IMG/VR virus record: IMGVR_UViG_3300018465_000004
Location: 1 to 64,000 of that record
DNA from: a virus
Reading direction: 5' to 3' (one strand)
DNA: 64,000 nt
Shown here: positions 38,747-46,592 of the stretch, piece after piece
How positions within the stretch are numbered: the stretch's first letter is position 1
Layout: each line of letters opens with the position of its first letter
Made by a program: the position numbers and the translations under genes
Notes under the pieces: generated by a model
What the model saw: only the letters and a program-made list of their open reading frames with translations
What the model was told of the DNA's origin: nothing
The model's database searches: none

Positions 38747-38943
38747 CGTCCGACCTGCTGGATCTGCGCTGGTATGCGCACGAGAACGACCTGATCGGCA
38801 GCTGGTGCGTCACCGCGCAGGACGCACCGCCGGCTCGTACCGACCAGGTCATCGCCGACTTCATCGACGAGCGGACCGCCCGGTACATCGCCGAGCTACA
38901 CAACTGGGTTCGCTTCGGTGACCCGCAGCCGGTACCTGCGTGA
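38743..38943 (+). CDS. small protein (66 aa)
   Basis: ATGA overlap. Acidic and aromatic (LLDLRWYAHENDLIGSWCVT, then QVIADFIDERTARYIAELHN). No motif is recognised. Its 3' end overlaps a small membrane frame. Confidence 0.5.
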   Translation: MTSDLLDLRWYAHENDLIGSWCVTAQDAPPARTDQVIADFIDERTARYIAELHNWVRFGDPQPVPA

Positions 38944-39052
38944 GACGGTCGGCTGGCTGATCTTCCTAGCCGGCCTTCCGGTCTGCTCCCGGTACTCCTT
39001 CTGGGGCGGGCTAGCGCTCATTCTGGTCGGGCTGGTCATGGCGCAGTTCTGA
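38918..39052 (+). CDS. small membrane protein (44 aa)
   Basis: GTG inside the end of the preceding gene. Two hydrophobic stretches (TVGWLIFLAGLPVC and FWGGLALILVGLVMAQF) separated by SRYS. It ends just before the promoter-like element at 39064. Real status is uncertain because of size and 26-base overlap. Confidence 0.4.
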   Translation: MTRSRYLRETVGWLIFLAGLPVCSRYSFWGGLALILVGLVMAQF

Positions 39053-39071
39053 CGTTGCCGAGCCGGTAGAA
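39045..39071 (+). promoter_or_regulatory. phage-type -10 element (CGGTAGAA)
   Basis: GAGCCGGTAGAAG around 39062-39072 is identical to the block at 43216-43226 upstream of the DNA polymerase. The -35-like part (AGTTCT, 39045-39050) is weak. GTG at 39078 lies six bases after the block: a leaderless layout. Confidence 0.45.
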
Positions 39072-39077
39072 GCAGGT

Positions 39078-39308
39078 GTGACCCTGCACTACGCCGGCTG
39101 CCCACTGTGGAGTGACGACTGGGGCCGGTGCTCATGTCCCCGACCGTGGCGCATTGTCCGCGACCGCATTGCCCCGGGCAGGCAACCATGGCTGGTCCTG
39201 CACTGGGAGGCAGACGGCAAGTATCACCTGCTGGTGCGTACCCTCACCTGGGCCCGTGCCATGCGCCTGGTCGACCAGCTCATCGTCTTCGACAGGACGT
39301 TCACGTGA
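39078..39308 (+). CDS. hypothetical protein (76 aa)
   Basis: GTG near the -10-like block. YAGCPLWSDDWGRCSCPRPW then WLVLHWEADGKYHLLVRTLT: a Cys-containing start and beta-rich end. No family is recognised. The next gene overlaps by GTGA. Confidence 0.55.
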   Translation: MTLHYAGCPLWSDDWGRCSCPRPWRIVRDRIAPGRQPWLVLHWEADGKYHLLVRTLTWARAMRLVDQLIVFDRTFT

Positions 39309-39460
39309 CCGACCCGGACGAGCGTCTCCCGCCCCCGGCCGATGATGTGCTGGTGCGCCCGTTCACCTGCGGCGGATTCGACTGCCCCTGCGAGGACGGG
39401 CGAACATGCCCGGACCCCCGGTGTCAGTGCGCCCGCGAGCCCGCAGGGGGTGGCGCTTAA
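39305..39460 (+). CDS. Cys-rich small protein (51 aa)
   Basis: GTGA overlap. FTCGGFDCPCEDGRTCPDPR and CQCAREP contain six Cys in 25 residues, probably a zinc-binding or disulfide-rich module. Function unknown. Confidence 0.5.
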   Translation: MTDPDERLPPPADDVLVRPFTCGGFDCPCEDGRTCPDPRCQCAREPAGGGA

Positions 39461-39554
39461 CGCGCCGGCTGGCCCAATTCACCACCGCGTTGTTGCAGCA
39501 AGAAGAGTCCAGCCGCGCTTGGAGTCGTACTTCAGCGTTGAAAGGAAGCCTTGC

Positions 39555-39998
39555 GTGTTGACCACCGCTGTAAAGACCCGCCGCCGGATCACTGTCACGG
39601 CGGTTCGCGAAGTCCTGGAGGAGATCGCCCGGGACTACCCGTGGCGCCAGGACCGCCGCGTGACCGACGAGCGTCCGGTTCGCTATGTCGACTTCGGACA
39701 GCCGTCCTGCCTGGTCGCCCACGTCCTGATCCGGCTCGGCTACTCGGTGGGCGTGCTTCGCGCCCTGGATGCCGAACATCGCACCGGCGAGCTGTTCCGG
39801 GCGGGCGGGGTCAAGGTCGCCGAGTCTCGACATCCGGCCCTGCGCCGGATCGATCCGACGGCGCGCCGGCTCCTGCAATACGTTCAAGATCAACAAGACC
39901 GTGGAGAGGCGTGGGGTCGCATCGTCGCCGCCGCCTTCCGCCCGTCCAGGTTCTTCCCCCGCCTCGACAGGGAGCGCAGACCGTGGTTGTGCGCCTAG
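39555..39998 (+). CDS. hypothetical protein (147 aa)
   Basis: GTG after AAAGGAAG. Mainly helical with basic ends; the middle has VRYVDFGQPSCLVAHVLIRL and GYSVGVLRALDAE. This arrangement recurs in small proteins of actinophages, but no function is known to me. Confidence 0.55.
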   Translation: MLTTAVKTRRRITVTAVREVLEEIARDYPWRQDRRVTDERPVRYVDFGQPSCLVAHVLIRLGYSVGVLRALDAEHRTGELFRAGGVKVAESRHPALRRIDPTARRLLQYVQDQQDRGEAWGRIVAAAFRPSRFFPRLDRERRPWLCA

Positions 39999-40243
39999 AC
40001 CGCCAGACCGGCACGTGCGCCCATTGTGGACGCCGGGACGTGGGCACCCCTGACGCTGGCTACAGCGGGATCAACGGCGAGCGGCTGTGTCACCCGAACG
40101 TCAACGGCAGACCCGACTGCTATCGGCTGGTGACCGTCTACAACCACCCGCTGGACTGCCGGTGCGAGGACCGGGTCCCGATCGCCGGTAGTCGTGATGC
40201 AGCGATCTGGGCCGGTCCCCGCCAGGTGGTCGTCAGGGTCTGA
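39983..40243 (+). CDS. small zinc-binding protein (86 aa)
   Basis: GTG in the end of the preceding gene. GTCAHCGRRDVG, LCHPNVNG, DCYRL and DCRCED form a Cys/His series. Convergent overlap of 11 bases with the minus-strand gene at its end. Function unknown. Confidence 0.5.
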   Translation: MVVRLDRQTGTCAHCGRRDVGTPDAGYSGINGERLCHPNVNGRPDCYRLVTVYNHPLDCRCEDRVPIAGSRDAAIWAGPRQVVVRV

Positions 40244-40643
40244 GCCGGGAGACGTCGTAGCGGCCGTCCCAGGTCCGCAACCACCCCTCCGGTTCGCCTC
40301 GCGGGTTGCCACGCCAGACAGCGATGGCGGAGGTGATCCGGATGAAGCCGGTCGTCGAGACAGCTCTATACACCCAGAACCGGGGCGGATCGTTGAAGCC
40401 TTCCACCTCGCCCACGGTCCAGGTGGGGGAGTTGCGGGTCAGGGTGATCGGCGGCCAGTCCTCATCGGGCGGTGTGTAGTGCAGCACCAGAACGCGGGGA
40501 TTCTCCGGCTCCTCGTCCCGGGTCAGCGCGACCCCGTGGGACATGGCTACCCGGATCAGGTGCGCGGCCTGTTGCTGGACGAGGGCGATGGCCCTGCGGT
40601 CGTCCTCGTCCTCGGTCGTGAGGCATGAATGAAAAAGGTCCAC
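40233..40643 (-). CDS. hypothetical protein (136 aa)
   Basis: Start assigned at a GTG at 40643; no clear ribosome site. RRAIALVQQQAAHLIRVAMS, then VLVLHYTPPDEDWPPITLTR and WLRTWDGRYDVSRLRP. It is the only minus-strand gene in this operon region, divergent from the gene at 40676. No family is recognised. Confidence 0.5.
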   Translation of the reverse strand: MDLFHSCLTTEDEDDRRAIALVQQQAAHLIRVAMSHGVALTRDEEPENPRVLVLHYTPPDEDWPPITLTRNSPTWTVGEVEGFNDPPRFWVYRAVSTTGFIRITSAIAVWRGNPRGEPEGWLRTWDGRYDVSRLRP

Positions 40644-40675
40644 AGGGGACCAACGATGATCCACGGAGGCGAGAT

Positions 40676-40867
40676 GTGGGACGGGTAACCGACCCAGCGG
40701 AGCAGGTCGTTCGAGCCCGTAGATGCCGCGGGTGTGGTGCTGGCCCGCAGATGCCGTGCACCAACAAGCCCTCCGGCCGGCGGATGCACATCTCGCACAA
40801 GGCCCGTTGGGACGACGCCCGACCCGAGCTGGCGGTGCCGACCGCACCAGCCGGCTTCATCCTCTAG
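40676..40867 (+). CDS. small zinc-finger protein (63 aa)
   Basis: GTG at 40676 six bases after GGAGGCGA; an ATG further upstream lacks a site. CRGCGAGPQMPC then MHISHKARW is a compact C2/C-H finger of the CxxCGAxxxxPC type known in small actinophage proteins. Function unknown. Confidence 0.6.
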   Translation: MGRVTDPAEQVVRARRCRGCGAGPQMPCTNKPSGRRMHISHKARWDDARPELAVPTAPAGFIL

Positions 40868-40870
40868 CGC

Positions 40871-40897
40871 GGAAAACCCCCGTCCTCGTCGGTAGAA
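40871..40897 (+). promoter_or_regulatory. phage-type promoter (GGAAAA-N13-CGGTAGAA)
   Basis: GGAAAA (40871-40876), 13 bases, CGGT AGAA (40890-40897), with the flank GCGC shared with the promoter at 10149. It drives a 360-base stretch with strong RNA structure rather than an immediate gene. Confidence 0.55.
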
Positions 40898-40903
40898 CAG
40901 GGT

Positions 40904-41201
40904 GGGTGCCAGTACCTCCTGCGGCTGGCACCCTCCACAAACTGGGCCGGGTCGTGGTAGCCGCAAGCGTCTTCCCTGGATGTGCGGCGCGCTCCCCCCC
41001 AGGGGCGCCACGCCCCGGCCCCCTGGCTCCGCCACCGAGCCGCGGAGTTGGGGGTGTAGGGCGGGATCGGTAGTCCCGGGTTGGTCGACCATCAACTCGG
41101 GACGGGGGAAGACCAGTCCCGCCCTGCACTCTCGATGAGTTGTCGAGCCGATGAAACAGGAGCCCCCGTGCGGCAGCCGCCACCGTCTGACCGGCGGGGG
41201 C
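40904..41201 (+). ncRNA. structured leader or non-coding RNA
   Basis: No convincing gene lies between the promoter-like element and 41257. GGGTGCCAG (40904-40912) and CTGGCACCC (40925-40933) form a hairpin at the likely 5' end with CCTCCT in the loop. GGGCGGGA/TCCCGCCC (41059-41066, 41117-41124) encloses a hairpin at 41074-41102. GCCCCCG/CGGGGGC (41162-41168, 41195-41201) follows. Could be a regulatory RNA or a leader for the HNH gene. Confidence 0.45.
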
Positions 41202-41256
41202 CCCAGGCTCAACCGAAGTGTCAGCGCGCTGTGAATGCAAACCCGAAGGGATCCAC

Positions 41257-41319
41257 ATGTACGGGCTTCTGAACGTTCTGGTCAATGTCTTCAGCGTCAA
41301 CTTCTACGGCTGCTGCTGA
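41257..41319 (+). CDS. possible 20-residue leader peptide
   Basis: ATG after GAAGGGATC. Twenty residues ending VFSVNFYGCC, with the stop past the ATG of the HNH gene at 41285. It may couple translation of that gene after the structured RNA. Very short; speculative. Confidence 0.3.
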   Translation: MYGLLNVLVNVFSVNFYGCC

Positions 41320-41749
41320 CCCGAGTCCCGACCCGGACTCAGACACGGGGCTGGCACTGATTCCCTCGGAGGGTGGGGGAGAGGTGCCAGCCCCGTCCCG
41401 TCGCATCAGGATCCGCCGCCCCCGCCGGCTGGCCGTCGTCACGGGTGAACCGAAGCCCCGCGCCCACGGCGCCCAGAGCCCACGCAAGTGGTTCCCCGGC
41501 ATGACCTGCGCCATCTGCGGCGAGGCCGTTCGAGCTTGGCAGCCGTTCAACTTCGACCACCAGGTTCCGATGTCCAAGGGCGGCCGGCGCGGCAAGGCCA
41601 ACAAGACCTTCACCCACACGTTGTGCAACAGCGTCAAAGGTGACCGCTACCCGTTCAACCTGCGCACCCCGGCGGAACGCGAAGCCGTCCGCGCCGTCGT
41701 CTCCGAGCGCACCTATGCCCGGCTGGAGCGGACCTGGCGCGGCGCCTGA
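41285..41749 (+). CDS. HNH endonuclease-like protein
   Basis: 154 residues. A Pro/Ser-rich N-terminus, then a zinc/HNH core: MTCAICGEAV, FNFDHQVPMSKGGRRG, THTLCNSVKG. Two CxxC-type pairs bind structural zinc; D-H begins the catalytic part; the last His of the motif is replaced by N in LCNSVK. HNH enzymes nick or cut DNA in packaging, defence or homing. No ribosome site precedes the ATG; translation may depend on the upstream peptide. Confidence 0.7.
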   Translation: MSSASTSTAAADPSPDPDSDTGLALIPSEGGGEVPAPSRRIRIRRPRRLAVVTGEPKPRAHGAQSPRKWFPGMTCAICGEAVRAWQPFNFDHQVPMSKGGRRGKANKTFTHTLCNSVKGDRYPFNLRTPAEREAVRAVVSERTYARLERTWRGA

Positions 41750-41770
41750 GGTCCAGCCGATAGAGACTGC

Positions 41771-42049
41771 ATGTCGTTCGAGAGCGAGTACCCGAACCTT
41801 GCCTACCTCCTCGACGAGGTCTTCGAGTCCGTCGGCAGCATCAAGCTCGCGCTCAAGGACGGCGACCTCGACCCGGAGGAGATCGTCGCCGCGATCCCGG
41901 ACCCGGACGTGCGGGAGTACGTACTCAAGCTGCTGACCGCGCTCAAGGAGCTACCGGCCGAGGTCAAGGCCGTCGCCGAGGGCGGACCGTGGAAGATGAT
42001 CGGCGTCTTCCAGTCGGTCGCGTCGAAGGTCATGGCGATCTTCAAGTAG
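41771..42049 (+). CDS. small helical acidic protein (92 aa)
   Basis: ATG preceded by GCCGATAGAGACTGC, a -10-like block at 41757-41764 without a ribosome site. Long helices: YLLDEVFESVGSIKLALKDG and VREYVLKLLTALKELPAEVK. No motif is recognised. May be a host-interacting small protein. Confidence 0.5.
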   Translation: MSFESEYPNLAYLLDEVFESVGSIKLALKDGDLDPEEIVAAIPDPDVREYVLKLLTALKELPAEVKAVAEGGPWKMIGVFQSVASKVMAIFK

Positions 42050-42086
42050 CCATTGCCGGGCAAGCCCCGCCCGGTATGATGGCGGT

Positions 42087-42350
42087 ATGACCAAGAAGAT
42101 CGCCATCAGTCTCCCTGACGATGTGGCTGACCATCTCGCAGGACAGCCCAACGTGTCTGCGTACGTCGCTGCTGCGGTCCGCGCCCGGATGAACCCCAGC
42201 CGCCTCGAAGAGATGCTTCGCGCGGTCGGGTATGAGATCACTGAAGCGGGCAAGTCGGCCTGGCGTGACCGGCTCGCTCAGCCGCTCGGCCGCGCAGCGC
42301 TGGAACGCAGCCGGATGTTCCGGGAGAAGTACGGAATTCCCCAAGGGTGA
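42087..42350 (+). CDS. ribbon-helix-helix antitoxin-like protein
   Basis: 87 residues. MTKKIAISLPDDVADHLAGQ and SAYVAAAVRARM fit a ribbon-helix-helix DNA-binding half. The C-terminus VGYEITEAGKSAWRDRLAQP is similar to that of the gene at 42792. It is coupled by GTGA to a PIN-like gene, the arrangement of VapBC-type modules. Confidence 0.6.
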   Translation: MTKKIAISLPDDVADHLAGQPNVSAYVAAAVRARMNPSRLEEMLRAVGYEITEAGKSAWRDRLAQPLGRAALERSRMFREKYGIPQG

Positions 42351-42778
42351 ACCAGGTCGCTGTCGTCCTGGCGGCCTCTGCGCTCAGGCAATACGCCCGT
42401 GGTCCGGTTGAGGGCTTGGCTGTCGCCGAGCTGATCAGTGAGGTTCGAGACGAAGGTCGGCAGGTCGCCATCTCTGCGGTCTCGCTGGCGCAGGCGATTG
42501 CCGTCCAAGGTCCAGACCGCGGCTCCTTCGGGCTCGCGCTGCTGGAGTGGTTCACTTCCGACGGATCCGACTTTCTCGTCGTCGAGATGGCGCTCGAACA
42601 GGTGCTGCCGGTCGGCAACATCGCCCGCGATTTCGGCATCGAAGTCGCCCTCGCACACGAGGTGCTGCTCGCCACCCGGTTCAATGCTCAGTTCGCGACC
42701 ACTGAGCCCGACGTCGCCCGGCGGGTGCTCGGGGATGACTGGCCCATCCTGGACGTGACCCAGGGACCCTTTAGCTAA
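42347..42778 (+). CDS. PIN-domain-like protein
   Basis: 143 residues, GTGA overlap with the RHH gene. VAVVLAASALRQYARGP resembles the PIN start (VLDASALLAYL) but the catalytic Asp is replaced. VSLAQAIAVQG and FATTEPDVARRVLGDDWPIL keep the fold order. Active nuclease is doubtful; possibly an inactive PIN domain or a different toxin type. Confidence 0.5.
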   Translation: MNQVAVVLAASALRQYARGPVEGLAVAELISEVRDEGRQVAISAVSLAQAIAVQGPDRGSFGLALLEWFTSDGSDFLVVEMALEQVLPVGNIARDFGIEVALAHEVLLATRFNAQFATTEPDVARRVLGDDWPILDVTQGPFS

Positions 42779-42791
42779 TAGGAGGTGCCGC

Positions 42792-42974
42792 TTGCAGACT
42801 GAGGACGATCGCCCCGCTACCGACTTTGACGCTGAGACCTACCGGATTACCGGCCGACGTCAGCTCGAAGAAGCGGGTTTCGCGATCACTGACGAGGGCA
42901 TTCAGCGGTGGCGTGCAAGGTTCCAGGCCGCTCGCGACCGGATCCAGGCCCGCCGCGATGAGCGGACCTCATGA
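42792..42974 (+). CDS. antitoxin-like small protein (60 aa)
   Basis: TTG with a strong AGGAGGTG site. AGFAITDEGIQRWRARFQAA repeats the C-terminal motif of the 42087 gene, so the two share an ancestor or partner surface. Next gene overlaps by ATGA. Confidence 0.5.
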   Translation: MQTEDDRPATDFDAETYRITGRRQLEEAGFAITDEGIQRWRARFQAARDRIQARRDERTS

Positions 42975-43189
42975 GGAACTACTCCGTCGAAGAGTTCGAA
43001 CGTCGCTTCGACGAGCTGCTGGGCCTTGTCGTGACCGGTGAGGCCATCGGCATCTCCGTCCGCGGCAAGCCTGCCGCTGTTGTCGTGCCGCGGGCCTACT
43101 ACGACCTGCTGACAGCCAAGGCCGACGCCAACGACAGGTCCGTGCGGGCCGTCGAGGAACACCTGGCCGACCCGGGACTGCACAGCTAG
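42971..43189 (+). CDS. Phd/YefM-type antitoxin
   Basis: 72 residues. MRNYSVEEFERRFDELLGLV and SVRGKPAAVVVPRAYYDLL match the Phd/YefM N-terminal fold (V...F...L..V..GE...I...GKPVAVLVP..Y). Antitoxins of this type repress their operon and block a toxin. The toxin partner is not obvious here. Confidence 0.65.
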   Translation: MRNYSVEEFERRFDELLGLVVTGEAIGISVRGKPAAVVVPRAYYDLLTAKADANDRSVRAVEEHLADPGLHS

Positions 43190-43198
43190 CCACAGCCT

Positions 43199-43225
43199 TC
43201 AATCGGCTGCGTCGAGCCGGTAGAA
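43199..43225 (+). promoter_or_regulatory. phage-type promoter (TCAATC-N13-CGGTAGAA)
   Basis: GAGCCGGTAGAAG around 43216-43226 repeats the block at 39062. A weak TCAATC lies 13 bases upstream (43199-43204). GTG of the DNA polymerase is six bases after the block. Confidence 0.5.
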
Positions 43226-43231
43226 GCCTGT

Positions 43232-45772
43232 GTGACGCGCAACTACGGGCTGATCAACTCGATCGACGAGCTGGCCCGGTTCTGCGACCGCCTGTCCCAG
43301 GGCGACGACGCGATCGCCTTCGACATCGAGACCGGCTACCTCGGGGTGGAGCGGGAGAAGTTTTCGCTGCACCCCGAGACCGCTCTCGTCGCCGGGATCA
43401 GCTTCACCGTCTCAGCCGACTGGGCGCGCTACGCCCCACTCGGCCACGATGATTACCCCAACCTGGACAACCTCGACGCCTCCCGGCTGCTCTGGCCCCT
43501 GCTCAACACCGGACGCGGCGTCGCACACAATGCCCCGTTCGAGCTAAGGCATCTTGCCAGGTGGTTCCGGGATCTCCTTAGCGATGACCCGGACTTCGGC
43601 GAGCAGGTGCGCGCCAGTGATGGCTACTTCCCGGTCCGAAGCGACACCCAGGTTGAGTCCTACCTTGCCGCGGAGCACCCGCAGTTCGGTCTGAAGTACC
43701 TGGCCTGGGAGATCTTCGGCATCAAGATGACCGAGCTGCACGAGCTGTTTCCCGGGCTGGCCAAGAACAAGCGGAAGTACCTGCGGTTCAACACCCTCGA
43801 CCCCCGTGAGCCCCGAGTTTTCAACTACGCCTGCGAGGACAGCGTCGGTTCGCTGCTGCTGCACCAGCGCTACCACGAATACGTGCGGGAGAAGCCGCTC
43901 TACCCGGTAGAGATGGGCATCGTCGAGGAGTGCATCCCTCCGATGGAGGACTTCGGCGTCCGCTACGACTGGCTCCTCATGCGACGCACTGCCGAAGCCC
44001 TGCGGTCCTTCCGGGACCGGTACAACGCCGAGATCATGCGCGAGCTGTCCGACATGGTCGGACAGCCTGTCGCCATAAACATCGCCTCCCCGCCGCAGCT
44101 GTCCAAGCTGTTGTTCGAGCAGCTCGGCTTCCGCACCACCGTCTACACCGCCAAGACCCGGGACCTGCCTCCCGAGGAACGCAAGATGTCCACCGGCAAG
44201 ATCGCCCTCGCCGGCCTCGCGAAGAAGCACCCGGTCGTGCAGAAGATCCGCGACTGGAAGGAGATGACCCGGCTCCTCGGCACCTACCTGGAGAAGTACG
44301 AGGGTCTCTACGCCTACGCCGCGGACGGCCGGACCCACCCCAACCACATGTCCGCGGTCGTCGTCACCGGCCGCTTCGCAGTCGGGGATCCGCCGTACCA
44401 GCAGTCGCCGAAGGTGTACCACTACGACCTGGAGCCGGCCCGCGAGGCACACGCCCAGCATGCGCAGGCCCACGGTCCAAAGTGCACCTGCGACGAGTTC
44501 CCGCCGCCGCCGGACACCTGCTTCAAGTTCAACTTCCGCGACGTCATCGTCGCCCCGCCCGACCACTACATCCTCGGCTTCGACCTGAGCCAGGCCGAGC
44601 TTCGCGCCATTGCCGGTGAAGCCCAGGAGCCGGCGCTGCTCAAGGCGTTCGCGGATGGAACCGATGTCCACACCCTGACCGCGGCCCTGATGCTCAAGGT
44701 CTCCGTCGAGGACGTCACCAAAGACCAGCGTGACATCGGCAAGACGATGAACTTCGCACTGCTCTACGGCATGCGCGAGAAGAGTCTCGCCGACCGGCTC
44801 GGCATCCCGATCGAGGAAGCCAAGGAGCTGTACGAGAAGTACTTCTCGGTCTACTCCCGCATCGCCGCGTGGGCCGCCAAGCAGGTCGAGCTGGGCCGCA
44901 CCTACGGCTACGTCACCTCGCGGTTCGGCCGCAAGCTTCCCATCTGGGAGTACCGCTCGGAGAAGCGCTGGATCCGGCAGAAGGGTGACCGGGCCTGCGT
45001 CAACTACCCGATCCAGGGCTCCGCCACCGGAGACTTCGTCAAGATCGCCATGGTCCGGGCCCAACGCGCCCTGCGCGCGGCCGGCATCGCCGACCGGGTC
45101 CACCTGGTCATGAACGTCCACGATGCGCTGGAGTTCTATGTCCACCGCACCTTGCTGCCGCAGGACGTCATCCGCATCCTCCAGCCGGCGGTCATCTTTC
45201 CTGTCGACGGATGGCCCGCCATGAAGGCCGACTGGCACTTCGGCCGCAAGTGGGGCAGCCCCTACGAGATCGAGGTCACCGAGGACAACCGATTCATCGT
45301 CAAGGGTGAGGTCGAGTACGAACTCAAGCCGTCCATTGAGGAGGACGAGGACACCGGGGAAGAGGTCGAGGTCTTCCCTGAGATCGACTACGACGTCCTG
45401 CGCCAGGCCCTCGGCCGCGACCCGGAGCCGGCGCCGCCGCCTGTCGTGCCGCAACAACGCACTTCCGAGGCCGAGCCGCACGCGCCGGCGCAACCCTCCA
45501 CAGAGGAGGGCCGTCAGCTCATCCTCGAACTCCTCGACATGCCCACCGCAGCCGGCTACGAGAGGTTCCTCGAACTCCTCGACAGCCTCCCCGGCCCGCA
45601 CCAGCTCACCCTGCGCACCCCGGACGGAGAGCTGCCCCTGTCGCTAGGGGTCGGTACCAGTCTCGGTACCAAGGACTTGGCGCAGGTATACCTGCTGCTC
45701 GGTGAGGCGAAGCTCTACTTCGACGCCGCCGACGTCGACTCAAGCACGTTGCTCGACGGGATCACCCTGTAA
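43232..45772 (+). CDS. polA: DNA polymerase I, family A, with 3'-5' exonuclease
   Basis: 846 residues. Exonuclease motifs: AFDIETGYLGVE (D31, E33), VAHNAPFELRHL (N100, E104, where D is usual), and YACEDSVGSLLL. Polymerase motif A is FDLSQAELRAIAGE (D451), motif B RDIGKTMNFALLYGM, motif C MNVHDALEF (about residue 630). No 5' nuclease domain. The last 140 residues are an extra acidic/proline linker and a small domain (LTLRTPDGELPLSLGVG) not found in short family A enzymes. It is the replicative polymerase of the element. The leaderless-looking start follows the phage promoter. Confidence 0.93.
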   Translation: MTRNYGLINSIDELARFCDRLSQGDDAIAFDIETGYLGVEREKFSLHPETALVAGISFTVSADWARYAPLGHDDYPNLDNLDASRLLWPLLNTGRGVAHNAPFELRHLARWFRDLLSDDPDFGEQVRASDGYFPVRSDTQVESYLAAEHPQFGLKYLAWEIFGIKMTELHELFPGLAKNKRKYLRFNTLDPREPRVFNYACEDSVGSLLLHQRYHEYVREKPLYPVEMGIVEECIPPMEDFGVRYDWLLMRRTAEALRSFRDRYNAEIMRELSDMVGQPVAINIASPPQLSKLLFEQLGFRTTVYTAKTRDLPPEERKMSTGKIALAGLAKKHPVVQKIRDWKEMTRLLGTYLEKYEGLYAYAADGRTHPNHMSAVVVTGRFAVGDPPYQQSPKVYHYDLEPAREAHAQHAQAHGPKCTCDEFPPPPDTCFKFNFRDVIVAPPDHYILGFDLSQAELRAIAGEAQEPALLKAFADGTDVHTLTAALMLKVSVEDVTKDQRDIGKTMNFALLYGMREKSLADRLGIPIEEAKELYEKYFSVYSRIAAWAAKQVELGRTYGYVTSRFGRKLPIWEYRSEKRWIRQKGDRACVNYPIQGSATGDFVKIAMVRAQRALRAAGIADRVHLVMNVHDALEFYVHRTLLPQDVIRILQPAVIFPVDGWPAMKADWHFGRKWGSPYEIEVTEDNRFIVKGEVEYELKPSIEEDEDTGEEVEVFPEIDYDVLRQALGRDPEPAPPPVVPQQRTSEAEPHAPAQPSTEEGRQLILELLDMPTAAGYERFLELLDSLPGPHQLTLRTPDGELPLSLGVGTSLGTKDLAQVYLLLGEAKLYFDAADVDSSTLLDGITL

Positions 45773-45801
45773 TAGAGCCAGTTCCGCAGGTAGATGTACA
45801 T

Positions 45802-46095
45802 GTGCTGGTACGTCATGGCTGGTCCGGCGAAGTGCAACCCAACGTGTGGGCCAAGATCGACATCACGTTGGAGGAGGAAGACCTCCGCCGCATCCTCGGC
45901 CCCGGCTACCGGGACCTGCCCGGCCTGACCACCGCCGTCGCCTACCAGCTCCTCGAACTGGAATGCGAACGGCTCGTCATGGCCAAGCTCGTGACCCGCC
46001 ACGGCTACAACCCGGTCGAGGGCGCAGCCAAGATCGGTGAGCTTGACCAGCAGAAGAACGCCATCCGCGACCGCCTACTCCGGGCCAGCCAGTGA
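45802..46095 (+). CDS. hypothetical protein (97 aa)
   Basis: GTG six bases after CAGGTAGATG, a leaderless layout. IDITLEEEDLRRILGPGYRD and a helical end ending KNAIRDRLLRASQ. No family is recognised. Coupled to the next gene by GTGA. Confidence 0.5.
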   Translation: MLVRHGWSGEVQPNVWAKIDITLEEEDLRRILGPGYRDLPGLTTAVAYQLLELECERLVMAKLVTRHGYNPVEGAAKIGELDQQKNAIRDRLLRASQ

Positions 46096-46583
46096 GCGAC
46101 CTCGCGGACCGGCTCAACACCCACCTCACCGAGGCGATCCTGCTGCGCGGCGAGCTGCCGCCGATGCCCGGCACACAGGCCGCCCCACACGAGGTACATG
46201 AGCACCTGCTCGACGTCCGCCGCCGGCTCGACCGCGTCGAACACCTGCTCGCCCTGGGCCTTCGCGTGCGCGCCATGGCCCACCGCGGCGTAGCCCGCAG
46301 CACCGCCGACGCAGAAGAGGCGTGGGATGACGCCATCCTGCGGGTCCGCTCCGCCCCGGTCCGTCGCGGAGATGAGTACTCCTCTGCCCGCGAACGTGCC
46401 GCCGAGGCCAACCTCGCCACCATCGAAGCCCGCAGGGCCGTCCGCGCAGCCCAGGACGCAGCGTCGCACTGCGACGAGGCGGTCGACGTCCTGCGCACCC
46501 TGCACCGCGGCCTGGACAGCGTCCGCCAGGACACCCTCGCAGTGCTCCGCCTCATGCAGTTCGAGTCCCACCTGGAGAGGTAG
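46092..46583 (+). CDS. coiled-coil protein (163 aa)
   Basis: GTGA overlap. Almost wholly helical: EVHEHLLDVRRRLDRVEHLL, then SSARERAAEANLATIEARRA. Heptad-like leucines suggest a coiled coil. Function unknown. Confidence 0.55.
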   Translation: MSDLADRLNTHLTEAILLRGELPPMPGTQAAPHEVHEHLLDVRRRLDRVEHLLALGLRVRAMAHRGVARSTADAEEAWDDAILRVRSAPVRRGDEYSSARERAAEANLATIEARRAVRAAQDAASHCDEAVDVLRTLHRGLDSVRQDTLAVLRLMQFESHLER

Positions 46584-46592
46584 AAGCCGTTG

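Noticed and set aside
40902-41138. Short frames within the structured RNA region
   Set aside because: Low-complexity, no ribosome site, and frames end in GC-rich stems; RNA structure explains the region better.
43544-45601. Minus-strand open frame of 685 codons opposite the DNA polymerase
   Set aside because: Shadow of the polymerase gene; no ribosome site or family motif, and the plus-strand motifs A, B and C are unmistakable.
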